Shown here one piece after another: positions 31,948 to 41,300 of a stretch of 64,000 nucleotides of DNA (the stretch's first letter is position 1; every line of letters starts with the position of its first letter). The stretch is from NCBI GenBank assembly GCA_947498705.1, contig CANMLW010000007.1, forward strand, positions 147,077 through 211,076, written 5' to 3'. The notes beneath the pieces are model-generated. The model searched no databases and was not told the origin of the DNA. It was given only the letters and a program-made list of their open reading frames with translations. Origin of the DNA: an uncultured Aquimarina sp. (GTDB lineage Bacteria; Bacteroidota; Bacteroidia; Flavobacteriales; Flavobacteriaceae). The translations under genes were made by a program, and so were the position numbers.

Positions 31948-32778
31948 ATGAAAACATATATAAAAATATTACTAATCGCAACCATAGCTTTTACATCATG
32001 TACCGATGTGGTTGATGTAGAAGTTCCCGAAGCGGCACCAAGACTAGTAGTCGAGGCTTCATTAGATTGGGAAAAAGGAACTCAAGGAAATGAGCAAACC
32101 ATAAAGCTATCAACATCTACGGCATACTTTGACAAAAATAGTAACAAAATTGTAACCGGTGCCAGTGTAAAAGTAACTAATGACTCAAACAGTACCGAGT
32201 TTATATTTACAGATCAAAATAATGGAGAATATACAAGCACTAATTTTATTCCTATTGTTAATCAATCTTATACATTAGAGATTATTTATAATAACGAAAG
32301 GTATATTGCGCAGGAAACATTGAAATCTGTAGCCGATATCGAAAGTGTTTCACAAGAAATTGATGATGTTGATCTTAATATTACAGTAGAATTTAATGAC
32401 CCTGAAGATGAAGAAAACTTTTATTTTGGAAAATTTAAAGAACAAAAAGAAGTATTACCAGAGTTATTTTATAATGCCGATGAATTTACTAATGGAAATT
32501 TGATGGATTTTGAATACACTATCAATGAGGATATTGAAGATGATGGGCCGCTATTAGAAGATACAGTAAACATACAACTATTAGGCATTTCAGAAAGATA
32601 TTATAACTATATCGGTTTATTAACAGATCAAGCAGAAAGTGATGGCGGGCCTTTTAGCACTACCCCTGCTCCATTACGAGGTAATTGTAGAAATATTACC
32701 ACTCCAGAAAATTACGCATTTGGTTATTTTAGACTAAGTCAAATGGTACAAACGAGTTTTACGTATTCCTCAAAATAA
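31948..32778 (+). CDS. DUF4249 lipoprotein (copy 1)
   Basis: A 276-residue lipoprotein with a signal sequence and lipobox AFTSC (Cys at about residue 18), then DVVDVEVPEAAPRLVVEA, the typical DUF4249 start. DUF4249 proteins usually accompany TonB receptors and are thought to act as surface-exposed partners in uptake, comparable in position to SusD-type proteins. The C-terminal RGNCRNITTPENYAFGYF segment is close to that of copy 2. It pairs with the receptor at 29485. Confidence 0.85.
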   Translation: MKTYIKILLIATIAFTSCTDVVDVEVPEAAPRLVVEASLDWEKGTQGNEQTIKLSTSTAYFDKNSNKIVTGASVKVTNDSNSTEFIFTDQNNGEYTSTNFIPIVNQSYTLEIIYNNERYIAQETLKSVADIESVSQEIDDVDLNITVEFNDPEDEENFYFGKFKEQKEVLPELFYNADEFTNGNLMDFEYTINEDIEDDGPLLEDTVNIQLLGISERYYNYIGLLTDQAESDGGPFSTTPAPLRGNCRNITTPENYAFGYFRLSQMVQTSFTYSSK

Positions 32779-32855
32779 CGTATCAATTACCAGAAGAATT
32801 TTACTGCAAATATTTGGTGAAATTCTGATTAAATAAACAATGTTACTTTTCCCAC

Positions 32856-32892
32856 AAAAAAGCCGATAAATTAGATTTTATCGGCTTTTTTA
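32856..32892 (+). terminator. Intrinsic terminator between the two TonB units
   Basis: A perfect 15-bp stem AAAAAAGCCGATAAA/TTTATCGGCTTTTTT (32856-32870 with 32877-32891) with a 6-base loop. It separates the first TonB/DUF4249 unit from the second. The remaining intergenic sequence up to 33100 holds nothing further that I recognise. Confidence 0.92.
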
Positions 32893-33099
32893 ATAATATT
32901 TTATATGTAGAATACACCTTCAAATGACTCTGTAAATTGTATTCATATATAACCGTTAGGTATATTTTCTATAAAGCTCATCCCGATCCAAAAGACTAAT
33001 TATTTAAAAACAAGCAAAAAATAACATAGACATGAGTCTTAAATGATTAATTTGCAAAAAAAAAGAAAACAAAAAATCCCCCACATTTTGATAAGTAAC

Positions 33100-35487
33100 A
33101 TGTTGTATCAAAAAAAGTACACTACTATTTGGCTATTTTTCTTTTTATGCATGCATTCATCGATACAATGCCAAGAAAAATATACACTAAGCGGTGTAAT
33201 ATCTGAACTATCGAGTAATGAAACTCTTATAGGCGTTACGGTAATATTTCCTGAAATCGAAAAAGGTGTTGTTACCAATGAATATGGTTTTTATTCTATA
33301 ACATTACCTAAGGGGGTTTATAAGCTTCTGATAAGTTATATGGGATTTACCGATATTGAACAAGAAATTAATCTCTCTGAAGATAAAAAGATAAATTTTC
33401 AGCTTGAAGAGTCTTCAGAAAGTCTGGAAGAAGTCATTATCACACAAAAAACTGAAGGCTTAAATATTAAAACTCCGCAGATGAGTGTTAACAAGCTTAC
33501 TGCCGGAACCATCAAACAAATACCAGTTGTTCTAGGCGAAGCAGATGTTATCAAATCTCTTATACTTTTGCCTGGTATAACCAATGGTGGTGAAGGGGCA
33601 TCGGGTTTTAATGTAAGAGGAGGCGCAGCAGATCAAAATCTTATCTTACTTGACGAAGCTATCATCTTTAATTCATCGCATTTATTTGGCTTTTTTTCTG
33701 TTTTTAATCCAGATGCCATCAAAGATATTAAGTTATACAAAGGAGGGATTCCTGCAAAATACGGAGGTCGTCTATCCTCGGTTCTTGATATTTACCAAAA
33801 GGAAGGTAATAGTAAAAAATTTAAATTCACAGGTGGATTAGGAGCTGTTGCCAGTAGATTACAGGCAGAAGGCCCTATGAAAAAAGATAAAGGTGCATTT
33901 CTGGTAGCAGGAAGAGCCTCTTATGCACATCTTTTTTTACCTCTTTTTGATAATAATAATATTGCCTATTTCTACGACCTTAATTCGAAACTGAATTATA
34001 AGATTAATAAAAACAATAGTATATACCTTTCTGGATATTTTGGTAGAGATATATTCAGTATTGATCAAATTTTTGAAAACACTTATGGAAATACGGTTTT
34101 AAACCTAAGGTGGAATCACTTATTTTCTGATCAGCTTTTTTCTAATTTGTCATTAATCTATTCTGATTATTTTTATGGCCTAGAACTCGATTTCGTTGGA
34201 TTTGAGTGGGATTCTGGCATAAGAAATTTCAACCTCAAATATGATTTCAATCATTATTTAAGTGATGCATTTCAACTTAATTATGGTGTTAATAATATCT
34301 ACTACAGATTTAACCCCGGTGAAATAAAACCAAACCGGGAAGATTCGGGTATTATTAGAGAAAAACTGATCGATAAATATGCAAACGAGCTTGCTGCTTA
34401 TATTGATATAAAACATACGATTTCAAAAAATCTAACCTTACAATATGGTATTAGAGCCAGTAATTTTATTAGGTTGGGGCAAGACGAACTAAATATTTAT
34501 GAAAATGACAACCCTTTATTGTTTAATGAAGAGTTTCAGATTTATGAAGCAGCAGAGCCTATACAAGTAAAAAAATATAGCCGAAGCGAATCAATCAAAA
34601 CATTTACCAATCTAGAACCTAGAGTTGCACTAGCTTACACTTTTAATGAGTATAGCTCTATAAAGGCAAGTTATAATCGAATGGCACAATACCTTCATTT
34701 GTTATCAAATACGAGTTCTCCTACCCCATTAGATGTATGGGCCCCTAGCGGAAAGTATATAAAGCCACAATTACTTAATCAATTTGCTTTGGGGTACTAT
34801 AGAAATACAAAAAGTAATATGTATTCTATCGAGGTAGAAACTTTTTTCAAAGAAATTCAAAATAGAATTGACTATATCGACGGAGCCAATTTAATTGCTA
34901 ACAATGCAATAGAACAAGATATCTTAAATGGAGAGGCAAGAGCGTATGGTGCCGAATTTTTGTTACGAAAAAATGAAGGTAAATTAAAAGGATGGTTGGC
35001 CTATACCTTATCAAAATCAGAACAGAAAACCACCGGGAGAACTCCACAAGAAACTGGCATTAATAATAATGAATGGTATCGCACACCTTACGATAAAACT
35101 CATGACATATCGTTTAACGGAACGTACAAATTAAATGACCGATGGAAATTTGGAGCCAATTTTGTATTTCAGACAGGACAACCTACCAATTATCCAACTG
35201 GACAATTTGAGTATCGTGGATTAGCCGTTCCTTTGTATGATGGTTCTAGAAATGATGAGCGACTACCCTCCTACCATAGAATTGATGTGTCTGCAACATT
35301 GATGTCGAAAAAAAATAAAAATAGAAAATGGAAAGGAGAATGGGTATTTAGTATTTATAATTTATACAATCGTAGAAACGCAGCATCAATTGCGTTTACA
35401 AGAAATTCTGACACTTATGTAAACGAAGCCATACGAACATCTATTTTTGGATTCATACCAGCAGTAACCTATAATTTTAAGTTTTAA
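33100..35487 (+). CDS. TonB-dependent receptor (copy 2)
   Basis: A 795-residue receptor closely related to copy 1 across its whole length: the same carboxypeptidase-like domain (EKYTLSGVISELSSNETLIG), plug (ASGFNVRGGAADQNLILLDE), identical blocks such as YLSGYFGRDIF and the YNFKF end. The ATG at 33100 is preferred because it directly precedes the hydrophobic signal segment TTIWLFFFLCMHSS; the frame extends 57 bp further upstream. Protein-level divergence suggests an old tandem duplication with possible change of substrate. The DUF4249 partner begins 3 bp later. Confidence 0.92.
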   Translation: MLYQKKYTTIWLFFFLCMHSSIQCQEKYTLSGVISELSSNETLIGVTVIFPEIEKGVVTNEYGFYSITLPKGVYKLLISYMGFTDIEQEINLSEDKKINFQLEESSESLEEVIITQKTEGLNIKTPQMSVNKLTAGTIKQIPVVLGEADVIKSLILLPGITNGGEGASGFNVRGGAADQNLILLDEAIIFNSSHLFGFFSVFNPDAIKDIKLYKGGIPAKYGGRLSSVLDIYQKEGNSKKFKFTGGLGAVASRLQAEGPMKKDKGAFLVAGRASYAHLFLPLFDNNNIAYFYDLNSKLNYKINKNNSIYLSGYFGRDIFSIDQIFENTYGNTVLNLRWNHLFSDQLFSNLSLIYSDYFYGLELDFVGFEWDSGIRNFNLKYDFNHYLSDAFQLNYGVNNIYYRFNPGEIKPNREDSGIIREKLIDKYANELAAYIDIKHTISKNLTLQYGIRASNFIRLGQDELNIYENDNPLLFNEEFQIYEAAEPIQVKKYSRSESIKTFTNLEPRVALAYTFNEYSSIKASYNRMAQYLHLLSNTSSPTPLDVWAPSGKYIKPQLLNQFALGYYRNTKSNMYSIEVETFFKEIQNRIDYIDGANLIANNAIEQDILNGEARAYGAEFLLRKNEGKLKGWLAYTLSKSEQKTTGRTPQETGINNNEWYRTPYDKTHDISFNGTYKLNDRWKFGANFVFQTGQPTNYPTGQFEYRGLAVPLYDGSRNDERLPSYHRIDVSATLMSKKNKNRKWKGEWVFSIYNLYNRRNAASIAFTRNSDTYVNEAIRTSIFGFIPAVTYNFKF

Positions 35488-35490
35488 AAA

Positions 35491-36309
35491 ATGAAGAAGT
35501 TAACTTTTATTTTAGCCATACTCATTACAACCATTGGTTGTGAAGATGTTATTGATGTAGAAGTTCCTAATGGCGAAGCTAAATTGGTTATAGATGCTAC
35601 TTTCGAGTATTTCAGAAATGAAACTCCTGCCACTATGGAAGGTGGTGTAAAACTTACTTTATCTGCTCCATTTTTTAATACAGATGTCCCCGCTGTTAGT
35701 GATGCTACGGTTTTCATAACCAATATGAACGATAATACCATTATCAACTTTATAGAATCAGAGGAACAAGGTTTTTTTATTCCGTCTGAAGAAGAGTTCT
35801 TACCAGAATTTGATACTCCTTACCAATTAACAGTAGAATATAAAGACGAAACCTATGTGGCAGATGCTACACTTATCCCTACCGTTCCTATAGATGATGT
35901 GCAACAAGGAGATGCAACACTTTTTGATGGAGATGAAACAGAAATAATCATAACATATACAGATGATGCAACAAGAGATGATTTTTATCTTTTTGATTTC
36001 GATTTCAATCTATTTATTACCAGTGAAGATAGGTTCTACCAAGGAGAAACCTTTGGGTTCTCATACTTCTATGACCAAATGGTTAGTAATCAAGAGATAA
36101 CTATAAAAATTATCGGTATTGATGAGCAATATTTCGATTACGCAACCTTACTAATTGAACAAAGTGATCAGGGTGGTGGAAATCCTTTTCAGACACCCCC
36201 AGCAGTATTAAGAGGAAATATAATTAATAAAACTAATCCTGATAACTATGCCCTTGGGTATTTTACAATTTCTGAAGCCAATCGATTTGATTTTAGTATT
36301 GAAAAATAG
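35491..36309 (+). CDS. DUF4249 lipoprotein (copy 2)
   Basis: A 272-residue lipoprotein with lipobox TTIGC (Cys about residue 16) and the start EDVIDVEVPNGEAKLVID, homologous to copy 1. It begins 3 bp after receptor copy 2, so the two are surely co-translated. The mature sequence is acidic. Probable surface partner of the receptor; substrate unknown. Confidence 0.87.
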   Translation: MKKLTFILAILITTIGCEDVIDVEVPNGEAKLVIDATFEYFRNETPATMEGGVKLTLSAPFFNTDVPAVSDATVFITNMNDNTIINFIESEEQGFFIPSEEEFLPEFDTPYQLTVEYKDETYVADATLIPTVPIDDVQQGDATLFDGDETEIIITYTDDATRDDFYLFDFDFNLFITSEDRFYQGETFGFSYFYDQMVSNQEITIKIIGIDEQYFDYATLLIEQSDQGGGNPFQTPPAVLRGNIINKTNPDNYALGYFTISEANRFDFSIEK

Positions 36310-36372
36310 CCTTTTAGCAACATTTTATTAAGAATTATAAAAGCTTAACCACTTTAAAAAGTATTTTTGAAC

Positions 36373-37185
36373 ATGTCATTTATTAAAACAACAGAGCAAT
36401 CATCAAAATATGACCATTTAGAAAAAATGAATGTCGGTGAATTGCTTTCGAATATTAACGCAGAAGATAAAACTGTACCCGAAGCGGTAGAAAAATCCAT
36501 CCCGGCTATAGAAGCTTTAATAACTCAAATAGTTCAAAAACTTAAAGATGGTGGGCGACTTTTCTATATGGGTGCAGGAACAAGTGGTAGATTAGGCATT
36601 GTGGATGCCAGTGAATGTCCTCCTACATTTGGGGTATCTCCTAATCTTGTTATTGGATTAATTGCGGGAGGAGATAAAGCAATTAGAAAATCGGTAGAGC
36701 ATGCAGAAGATAGTACAGACCAAGGTTGGAAAGACCTTCAATCCTATCAAATATCTAAAAAAGATGTTGTAATCGGTATTGCCGCTTCGGGAACGACGCC
36801 ATACGTGGTTCACGCATTACAGATATGTAACGAAAATGACATCCTTACCGGATGTATTACCTGTAATGACGGTAGTCCTTTAGCATTAACTGCAAAATTT
36901 CCGATTGTAGTTACCGTTGGACCAGAGTTTGTGACGGGTAGCTCCCGAATGAAAGCCGGAACGGCTCAAAAACTTGTCCTTAACATGATTTCGACAGCTA
37001 CCATGATACAACTAGGTCATGTAAAAGGTAATAAAATGGTCGATATGCAACTAAGTAATACCAAATTAGTAGGGCGTGCAGTAAAAATGCTTATGGAAGA
37101 GCTTACTATTGATGAAGTAACTGCCAAAAAATTATTAGAACAATACGACAACGTACGTAATGCAATTAATAATTATGGAGCCTAG
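36373..37185 (+). CDS. murQ: N-acetylmuramic acid 6-phosphate etherase
   Basis: A 270-residue SIS-domain enzyme that cleaves the lactyl ether of MurNAc-6-P in peptidoglycan recycling. Visible motifs are GAGTSGRLGIVDASECPPTF (about 71-90), the EHAEDS segment with the catalytic Glu (about 112-117), AASGTTPYV (about 136-144) and TGSSRMKAGTAQK. The ATG at 36373 is preferred to a TTG two codons upstream. It overlaps a small membrane protein gene by 11 bp. Confidence 0.96.
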   Translation: MSFIKTTEQSSKYDHLEKMNVGELLSNINAEDKTVPEAVEKSIPAIEALITQIVQKLKDGGRLFYMGAGTSGRLGIVDASECPPTFGVSPNLVIGLIAGGDKAIRKSVEHAEDSTDQGWKDLQSYQISKKDVVIGIAASGTTPYVVHALQICNENDILTGCITCNDGSPLALTAKFPIVVTVGPEFVTGSSRMKAGTAQKLVLNMISTATMIQLGHVKGNKMVDMQLSNTKLVGRAVKMLMEELTIDEVTAKKLLEQYDNVRNAINNYGA

Positions 37186-37423
37186 AAGAACCGACAAAGA
37201 AGTATTAGGTAAGGGAGTGCAACGCATGGCAATTGCACTCATTTTTATGTTTATTAGCCCGGTAGTTATACATTCATCCTTTAAAAACCAAGACCATTCA
37301 TTGTATATACCCATATTGATTCTTGGGTTATTAGGAGCTGTATTCGCTATTTATATGGCGTTTAAAGGAATCAAAACTATTATGGAAGCTATCTTTGGAA
37401 AAAAAAACAAACCCCAAAACTAA
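37175..37423 (+). CDS. Small two-helix membrane protein (DUF6095-like)
   Basis: An 82-residue protein with a short basic N-terminus (EPRRTDKEVLGKG), two transmembrane helices (about 18-36 and 46-66) and a lysine-rich tail. It overlaps the end of murQ by 11 bp, a layout that suggests coupled expression and is consistent with small flavobacterial membrane proteins annotated as DUF6095. Function unknown. Confidence 0.75.
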   Translation: MEPRRTDKEVLGKGVQRMAIALIFMFISPVVIHSSFKNQDHSLYIPILILGLLGAVFAIYMAFKGIKTIMEAIFGKKNKPQN

Positions 37424-37454
37424 AATAGTAGTGATTTTATGATAAATTCCTGCT

Positions 37455-37964
37455 TTAAATACCTTCTCTTTTATTAATAGGTGTTGTTGGGTTATAACCA
37501 AACCCAGGTATCTTAACCTCAATTCCTAATTGACAAAGAATATACCCTATCGTAGCATAATGGTGTACTGCATGACTATTTGCATGAGTAAGAATACTCT
37601 CTAATGTATAATTAACAGTAACCTTTCCTTTTCCCATATGATCGGTAACATGTAACAAATAATCTGTATTTACGGTACTATAGGACAATAATGTTTCCTG
37701 AAGTTCATACATATAGTTGATTGCCGAATCTTTATTAGTAGATAACACTTGATCTCGTTTACGGGCGGTTAAATCTATATTATTAGAATCTAACCCATCA
37801 ATAATGCAATCAAAAAAATCAAGTGTATGCCTGATATGATCACCAATACTTGAACAATAGGGCTCTACAGAAGTATCACAATAGATATGGGAGTCAATAG
37901 ATTTAAGCAATGTAATTGCACTACTTAAATTATGATTAATAGATGATATTATAAGTTTTTTCAT
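37455..37964 (-). CDS. DinB-like four-helix protein
   Basis: A 169-residue helical protein with the histidine pattern of DinB/YfiT metal-binding proteins: GDHIRHTLDFFD near residue 42 and HANSHAVHHYATIGYIL near 127-143. DinB-like proteins are often metal-dependent thiol transferases or damage-induced proteins, but roles vary. It converges with murQ and its neighbour and is transcribed alone. Confidence 0.7.
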   Translation of the reverse strand: MKKLIISSINHNLSSAITLLKSIDSHIYCDTSVEPYCSSIGDHIRHTLDFFDCIIDGLDSNNIDLTARKRDQVLSTNKDSAINYMYELQETLLSYSTVNTDYLLHVTDHMGKGKVTVNYTLESILTHANSHAVHHYATIGYILCQLGIEVKIPGFGYNPTTPINKREGI

Positions 37965-38480
37965 AAAATATAAAGACGAAAGATATATAATTAACTAACA
38001 AAAATTTCCAAGTTAAATTACAAATATTTTTTTTTAACGTTCAAAAAATATTTACACATATTAATCGTTCTATAATATAGTAAACACAGCCATTCTATAA
38101 CCCAACAACTATTGAAAAATCTATACTACACATTATCAACAAGTTACTCACAATCATAGTATAAAAATTCATATAGTAAACTTCTACTCATTATAAATAA
38201 ATAGGTATATACCGTAATTAATATACTGTTAAAACGACAATACAATTGTTTTGTACGAATTTTCTATGTCTTTAAAAGATAAGACACTAAAAAATCGTAG
38301 AAAAAAATTTGATAGCTATCTATCTCTTATTAAATCAAGTAGGATATCGATCACTATCTTTAAGGTTAACCCGTAAAAAAATAAGATAAAGTGCGTATTT
38401 CATCGATTAATGACATTTTTTTTTGGAAGTTATCCATAAAATATTGTATTATTGTTTTGTTATCTAAAAGCCCCATAAGA
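37965..38480. other. 516-bp intergenic region, no confident gene
   Basis: A very AT-rich gap between divergent genes. It contains a short frame of 36 codons (38266-38376) encoding a basic peptide beginning MSLKDKTLKNRRKK, which could be real or chance, and a DnaA-box near-match TTATCAACA around 38134. No terminator, RNA gene or repeat was recognised. Confidence 0.35.
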
Positions 38481-39287
38481 ATGAAGAAGATTGTAATTAT
38501 CATAGTTTTTCTATGTTCTATTCCAAAAATTAATGCTCAGGATGTCTATTCAGATGCTATAACAGCTGCTAGTTATGCATACTCACATAGTAAAAAAGCA
38601 CACGGAGCAAACAATGTGTATCACACTCAAGAATATGCTGATAAAGCGATAGAAGCTTTTGAAAAAGTTGAAACTTTATCTGATCAATGTAATTGTACCG
38701 AAGCGAATGAAACCGCATATCAGGCGAGAGTTGATATGGAAAGTTCATTAGAACAAGATACATACGAGCGTAGTAGATTTTTTGCAAAACGTGCAAAAGA
38801 ATTAGGAGCTAAAGTTTTAGAACAATTAACTACTTGTCAAGCAGTTGCTGGTAATTACTCTGAAGATACTGCAGAAGAAAGTGATTTAGCAGATGCTACT
38901 CAAGAAGTTGCCGATAAACAAAAAGAATTAGAAGAAAAACGTCGTCAATTAGAAATCGAACAACAAAAGTTAGAACAACAAATAGCCGAACAAAATAGAA
39001 TGAAAGCTGAATTTGAGGCTAGAAGAGCCGAAGAATTAAAACAGCAATCAGAAGTTAAACTAAAAGCTGAGCAAGCACTTGATAAATTACAAAATGCTTT
39101 ACAGGAGTTAAGCGTAGTACTTAACAATAAATCAGAATTTGGAGTACCTGCTGACTATGTAAGAAGCGAAAAAGAGCTAAAAAACGAATCGTTAGATGAC
39201 ACCAAAAATTTCTATGTAAATAGAGCAAAAGAATTAACAAAAACTGCTATGCAACAGTTCGCTAGTTTTAACGATATAGAAAATTAA
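38481..39287 (+). CDS. Exported coiled-coil protein of unknown function
   Basis: A 268-residue protein with a signal peptide (IVIIIVFLCSIPKINAQ) and two parts: an N-terminal helical domain with AxxYAYSHSKKAHGANN and a pair of cysteines in DQCNCTE (about 70-75), and a coiled coil of about 80 residues (about 140-220) rich in Glu, Gln and Lys. The ATG at 38481 starts the signal peptide; the frame runs 90 bp further upstream. It ends at a strong terminator. No family recognised; a periplasmic structural or scaffold role is possible. Confidence 0.75.
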   Translation: MKKIVIIIVFLCSIPKINAQDVYSDAITAASYAYSHSKKAHGANNVYHTQEYADKAIEAFEKVETLSDQCNCTEANETAYQARVDMESSLEQDTYERSRFFAKRAKELGAKVLEQLTTCQAVAGNYSEDTAEESDLADATQEVADKQKELEEKRRQLEIEQQKLEQQIAEQNRMKAEFEARRAEELKQQSEVKLKAEQALDKLQNALQELSVVLNNKSEFGVPADYVRSEKELKNESLDDTKNFYVNRAKELTKTAMQQFASFNDIEN

Positions 39288-39340
39288 AAATATAAATGCT
39301 TAAATTTTATTTTGTAGCCCCAAAATAAAGTTTTTAATAT

Positions 39341-39371
39341 GACACCTTCTATGTAGAAGGTGTCTTTTTTT
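39341..39371 (+). terminator. Intrinsic terminator after the coiled-coil gene
   Basis: A perfect 10-bp stem GACACCTTCT/AGAAGGTGTC with an ATGT loop and seven T. It sits 54 bp after the stop and before the convergent OsmC gene. Confidence 0.94.
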
Positions 39372-39403
39372 ATAGTATAACTACAGAAGTTAATTAGTTA
39401 TTT

Positions 39404-39880
39404 TTATACGACTACTTTTATGGTAGGAACATGATCAATTTCAAAATTGCAAGAATTAGCAACAAAACACATTTTATTAGCCTCTTCGTGTAATTGTATT
39501 GCCTTTTCTTTCAAATTTTCATTTGTAATATGTACCACAGGGTTTAAAGTCACACTAATAAATCTTCCACTACCCGTCTTACTTTCTTCCATTACTCCTG
39601 TAGCATTATCCTTATAATCTGTTACTACTATTTTGTTTACTGTACATAAATGTAGATACCAAAGCATGTGGCAAGCAGATAATGATGAGACAAACAAATC
39701 TTCTGGATTATACCGCTCCTTATCTCCTAAAAAAGAAGGGTCTGAAGAAGCCTTAATTTCACTATATTTTTCCTTCCCCATAATCGTATGATTGCGATTA
39801 TATGCTTTATAATTAGAAGTTCCCTGCCCCTCGTTTCCAGTCCATTCTATTTTTACTTCATAGTTATGCAATTTTGCCAT
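39404..39880 (-). CDS. OsmC-family peroxiredoxin-like protein
   Basis: A 158-residue OsmC/Ohr-fold protein that reduces organic peroxides with two cysteines. They are visible in SLSACHMLWYLHLC (about residue 68) and in MCFVANSC near 137-144, and the early part has the HNYEVKIEWTGNEGQGT start of the YhfA-like OsmC subgroup. It is 11 bp downstream of a MarR-type regulator on the same strand, forming a two-gene unit that is probably controlled by the operator at 40385-40410. Confidence 0.9.
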   Translation of the reverse strand: MAKLHNYEVKIEWTGNEGQGTSNYKAYNRNHTIMGKEKYSEIKASSDPSFLGDKERYNPEDLFVSSLSACHMLWYLHLCTVNKIVVTDYKDNATGVMEESKTGSGRFISVTLNPVVHITNENLKEKAIQLHEEANKMCFVANSCNFEIDHVPTIKVVV

Positions 39881-39891
39881 AGTACTTATTT

Positions 39892-40368
39892 TTATAATTT
39901 GCCTAAAATTCTATCTCCAAATGATGATTCGTTCAACCGATGCTCCATTACATCCAAATGTTTTAATAACTCTTGATTGTTGTCAAGTAATTCTGCAATT
40001 ACTTCTTCTCCATGATTCCATATCTTCTCTATCTCTGGTAAAATTTCTTCCGATTTAGGAGTCAAACGTACTACTGTTCTTCTTAAGTCATTCTCATCTT
40101 TGCTGCTTAATAAATATCCTCTTTTTATCATTTTATTGGTCATAGAAACAATGGATTGATGTGCAAAACCTAAATATCTGGCAATTTCAACTATAGAAAC
40201 CGCATCGTTTTCTTTTACAAGTGTGAGTACCAAATACCAGTTAGGTTCTATATCCATTCCTAGTTTTTTATACATATCCCTTGCGCTATGAGACATTTTA
40301 TCTGCAATTCGTTTCAACCTTGTCCCCAACGTTCTAAAACCTAAATCTTTAACCAAATCTTTATTCAT
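39892..40368 (-). CDS. MarR-family transcriptional regulator
   Basis: A 158-residue winged-helix regulator. The recognition region ARYLGFAHQSIVSMTNKMIKRGYL (about 63-86) is followed by the wing KDENDLRRTVVRLT (about 90-103). It contains no cysteine at all, so it cannot act like the thiol-based OhrR sensors despite lying upstream of an OsmC gene. Autoregulation is suggested by the palindrome 17 bp upstream of its start. The inducer is unknown. Confidence 0.9.
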   Translation of the reverse strand: MNKDLVKDLGFRTLGTRLKRIADKMSHSARDMYKKLGMDIEPNWYLVLTLVKENDAVSIVEIARYLGFAHQSIVSMTNKMIKRGYLLSSKDENDLRRTVVRLTPKSEEILPEIEKIWNHGEEVIAELLDNNQELLKHLDVMEHRLNESSFGDRILGKL

Positions 40369-40384
40369 AAATACAAAAACAATA

Positions 40385-40410
40385 AATTTACGCAGTTAAC
40401 TACGTAAATT
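40385..40410. promoter_or_regulatory. 26-bp near-perfect palindrome, candidate MarR operator
   Basis: The sequence AATTTACG, then C/A AGTTAACT and CGTAAATT forms a palindrome of 26 bp with a single mismatched pair. It lies 17 bp upstream of the MarR start codon, in the 56-bp gap to the methyltransferase gene, where a repressor would cover the promoter of the MarR-OsmC unit. MarR operators are typically AT-rich palindromes of this size. Confidence 0.75.
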
Positions 40411-40424
40411 GTAAAAAAATATAT

Positions 40425-41195
40425 CTACTTCTTTTTAGATCCCAACAAAAAAAGTATTACTCCTGGTCCCGACTCCACCCTATCTACCTCCCAATCATAA
40501 CTATCATCATCTATACTTTTGATTAATTCCTTCATTTCTTTTACAGAGTATGTTCGTAAACAAGAAATAATTCCGTCCCACAACACAAACAACGGAACAA
40601 TTGGTATTATATAGGTAAAAACAATTCTTCCTATCTTAAAAGGTCTTATAAATGGTGTTACTAAAAGAACGGTTAACGGAGAAAATATCATGGCCAACAT
40701 ACTTTTTACACTACGCTCTTGTGCTTCAAAAATAGCAATAGGAGCATTCGAAATAACCGCATTTCGCAAAATAAGTTGTGCATCAGATTTCCTGAAATGA
40801 TGAAATGATAAAAATTGTGTTCTTAATCCTTTTAATTCTGTTGGAACATTTCTAGCATCTATTGATTTTTCTATGTACTCAAAATTGTTCGATTGCGCCT
40901 TGGTAAATTTAAACGCCGAAATATTTGGGTAATAATCAGTCAGTATTATTTTTAGATTCGGGATTCTTTTCTTTAATTCAGAATTTATCCACAACAACCC
41001 TCCTCCTCCTCCAGAACCTAAATCAATAATTTGATGAGTATTGCTTTTTATCAACGCTTTTTCAAGAATAGGAATTACCGGCTTAAACATCTTACTTTTA
41101 TTAGAAAGAAATTGCAAAAAATCTATTCCATAATTTCGTAAAAAAGTCGGAAACCACTTTTGATCTTCAAACTCAAACAAATGTATCCTGCTCAT
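40425..41195 (-). CDS. SAM-dependent methyltransferase-like protein with hydrophobic segment
   Basis: A 256-residue protein. The SAM-binding loop IIDLGSGGGGGLLW is at about 55-68 and the following Asp in ILTDYY at about 86 fits a class I methyltransferase. The second half includes a hydrophobic stretch (about 167-213, LAMIFSPLTVLLVTPFI and IVFTYIIPIVPLFVLW) that could anchor it in the membrane, unusual for the fold. Substrate unknown, perhaps a lipid or quinone. The MarR gene lies 56 bp downstream. Confidence 0.65.
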   Translation of the reverse strand: MSRIHLFEFEDQKWFPTFLRNYGIDFLQFLSNKSKMFKPVIPILEKALIKSNTHQIIDLGSGGGGGLLWINSELKKRIPNLKIILTDYYPNISAFKFTKAQSNNFEYIEKSIDARNVPTELKGLRTQFLSFHHFRKSDAQLILRNAVISNAPIAIFEAQERSVKSMLAMIFSPLTVLLVTPFIRPFKIGRIVFTYIIPIVPLFVLWDGIISCLRTYSVKEMKELIKSIDDDSYDWEVDRVESGPGVILFLLGSKKK

Positions 41196-41300
41196 AGCAA
41201 TATAGATTTATTCATTCGTATTTGTTTTGACTTAAACTACCTCGATTCATTACCGCCTAAAAAATTTACAACAATAACTACTTCAAACAAGAACCAGATC

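Noticed and set aside
38266..38376. 36-codon basic peptide before the coiled-coil gene
   Set aside because: Too short to support without conservation data; kept only as a remark on the intergenic region.
40985..40993. Perfect DnaA box TTATCCACA inside the methyltransferase gene (and another at 24319-24327 inside icd)
   Set aside because: Each is single and intragenic. By base composition about one such nonamer is expected by chance in 64 kb on two strands, so they do not indicate an origin.
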